A stretch of DNA of 5,500 nucleotides from CAZDME01 sp964506785 [NCBI: uncultured bacterium] (GTDB lineage Bacteria > CAZDME01 > JAYEMH01), in assembly GCA_964506785.1 (NCBI GenBank), contig CAZDME010000072.1, positions 1-5,500 on the forward strand, given 5' to 3'. Within the stretch, counting starts at the first letter, position 1; each line of letters begins with the position of its first letter. Both the position numbers and the translations under genes were made by a program. Of this stretch, positions 4,472-5,500 are shown piece by piece. Under the pieces are notes generated by a model. It made no database searches. It saw nothing but the letters and a program-made list of their open reading frames with translations, and was not told the origin of the DNA.

Positions 4472-5500
4472 TTAAAAGGCATTTTTTTCACAAGCGGATA
4501 TGGCCTCATCAACCTGTTTTTGTAAAACATCAGGAAGGCCCATAATGGAGGTATCCAAAAATCCTCTAACAATTGCCGCCTGAGCCTCATTTTGACTTAA
4601 CCCCCTGGCCATAAGATATTCTATTTCATCATGAGCAATTTTACCCACGGCCGCCTCGTGAGACATATCCACGCCTTGAACTCTTCCTTCGAGTTCCGGA
4701 ATGGCATGAATCAAACCCGTATCAGTTAACATAAGCCCCCGGCATTCCAGGTGAGCCTTTATTCCTTTTTTCTCTCCTTTGAGGTGCCCTCGGGCAATAA
4801 TCTCTCCGCCAAGACTAATGGCCCGGGCTATTACTTCTGCTTTTGAATCTTCGGCTTTCAGAATCACCCTGGAGCCAACATCAAGATGGGACCCCGGGTA
4901 GGCAAAGAGAATAGAGTTAAAACGGGCTAAAGCGCGCTTACCGATTAACTCAACCTGAGGATACATCTGGAGATTCTGAACTGGTTTCAAACAGATATAA
5001 TTGGATAAGAAACTGCCATCTTCTTCAACTAAAACAGCCGTCCGCGGCCGGACAACCACCTCTTCAGTCCAGTTATGTATCATCGTAAAAGTAAGTTTTG
5101 CTCCTTTCTTTACATAAAATTCTGAGATACCGATGTGAAGACCCCGGCGGACATCACTGGATGAGGCACAACCAGTAATAATCTGTAAATCTGAACCTTC
5201 TTCGGCAATGATTATATTATGAACATTTTGAATTATGTTGTTTTCATTGATAAAAAGGCAAGCCTGCAAGGGATAAACTGTTTTTACCCCGGGGAGGGCC
5301 CTTAAGAAATATCCGTAATGGGGCTGGTTTTGAGCTTGCCTGGTAAATTCATCGGCATTTATTGAAACTAATTTCCAAAATAAATTATCCAGCCATTCAT
5401 ATTTTTTGAGGGCTTCGGAAGCACTCATTACCTCAAGCCCGGGATAAAGGCTTCTGGCGTGGACAACGCTGTGATCCATCTGAAGGTACGTTCCAGAACG
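4472..5500 (-). CDS. SufB/SufD-family Fe-S cluster assembly scaffold (5' end beyond window)
   Basis: SufB/SufD proteins form the scaffold of the SUF Fe-S assembly complex with the ATPase SufC in the cytoplasm. The frame stays open to the right edge: seven codons (RSGTYLQ) precede the first in-window Met at 5479 and continue a typical N-terminus, so the real start is probably outside. Counting from that Met, visible features are MDHSVVHARSLYPGLEVMS (1-19), the right-handed beta-helix core rich in short strands (about 70-250), and the C-terminal SufB/D signature DMSHEAAVGKI (271-281) followed by helices with LMARGLSQNEAQAAIVRGF (289-307). The protein is shorter than E. coli SufB (about 495 residues) and resembles the compact SufB/D of archaea and anaerobes that work with SufC alone. 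Around 252-261 the sequence TDTGLIHAIP lacks the cysteine expected from E. coli SufB, though the histidine is kept. SufC just upstream would be expected but cannot be seen. SufB versus SufD cannot be settled here. Confidence 0.92.
   Translation of the reverse strand, partial: RSGTYLQMDHSVVHARSLYPGLEVMSASEALKKYEWLDNLFWKLVSINADEFTRQAQNQPHYGYFLRALPGVKTVYPLQACLFINENNIIQNVHNIIIAEEGSDLQIITGCASSSDVRRGLHIGISEFYVKKGAKLTFTMIHNWTEEVVVRPRTAVLVEEDGSFLSNYICLKPVQNLQMYPQVELIGKRALARFNSILFAYPGSHLDVGSRVILKAEDSKAEVIARAISLGGEIIARGHLKGEKKGIKAHLECRGLMLTDTGLIHAIPELEGRVQGVDMSHEAAVGKIAHDEIEYLMARGLSQNEAQAAIVRGFLDTSIMGLPDVLQKQVDEAISACEKNAF

Noticed and set aside
4082-4525. Plus-strand open frame of 147 codons
   Set aside because: Runs antisense across the superoxide reductase gene, whose iron ligands are all present, and into the SufB-like gene; no family features in its product.

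Overview
The window looks like part of an anaerobic (or micro-aerobic) bacterial chromosome. Every gene I can support lies on the minus strand, so the genes read from right to left. Two well-formed sigma-70 promoters (TTGACA-17-CATAAT and TTGGCA-17-TATAAT) and purine-rich Shine-Dalgarno sites point to Bacteria rather than Archaea. A superoxide reductase, a short SufB/SufD-type scaffold and two ferritin-like proteins point to anaerobic iron and oxygen-stress physiology. The phylum cannot be named from the sequence alone.

Right block (about 5500 to 2299): a closely spaced run of five genes with gaps of about 24 to 43 bases. In order of transcription they are a SufB/SufD-family Fe-S assembly scaffold (its 5' end lies beyond the window), a one-iron superoxide reductase, a membrane protein fusing a ferritin-like domain to a VIT1/CCC1 transporter (MbfA-like), a small encapsulated-ferritin/rubrerythrin-like protein, and a PNPOx-fold flavin-binding protein that starts with TTG. 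Together they suggest an iron and oxidative-stress operon: rebuild Fe-S clusters, reduce superoxide to peroxide, oxidise and store or move iron, and perhaps carry out a flavin-linked reduction. No convincing terminator follows the last gene.

Middle block (about 2267 to 1260): a short homopyrimidine mirror repeat, a strong promoter, overlapping inverted repeats that look like an ArsR-type operator, an ArsR-family repressor gene, a small heat-shock protein gene (Hsp20) with no promoter of its own that I can find, and a strong intrinsic terminator. This reads as a self-regulated arsR-hsp20 operon.

Left block (1175 to 1): a second strong promoter, a perfect 29-base palindrome in the 5' leader, a stand-alone NifU C-terminal-domain protein (Fe-S carrier), then an NADP-type glutamate dehydrogenase (gdhA) that runs off the left edge. 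The palindrome's downstream arm can also pair with the nifU-like ribosome binding site, so the leader could be an operator, a translational switch or both. That leader and the ArsR-Hsp20 pairing are the least ordinary parts of the window. No mobile elements, CRISPR arrays, tRNAs or rRNAs were seen.
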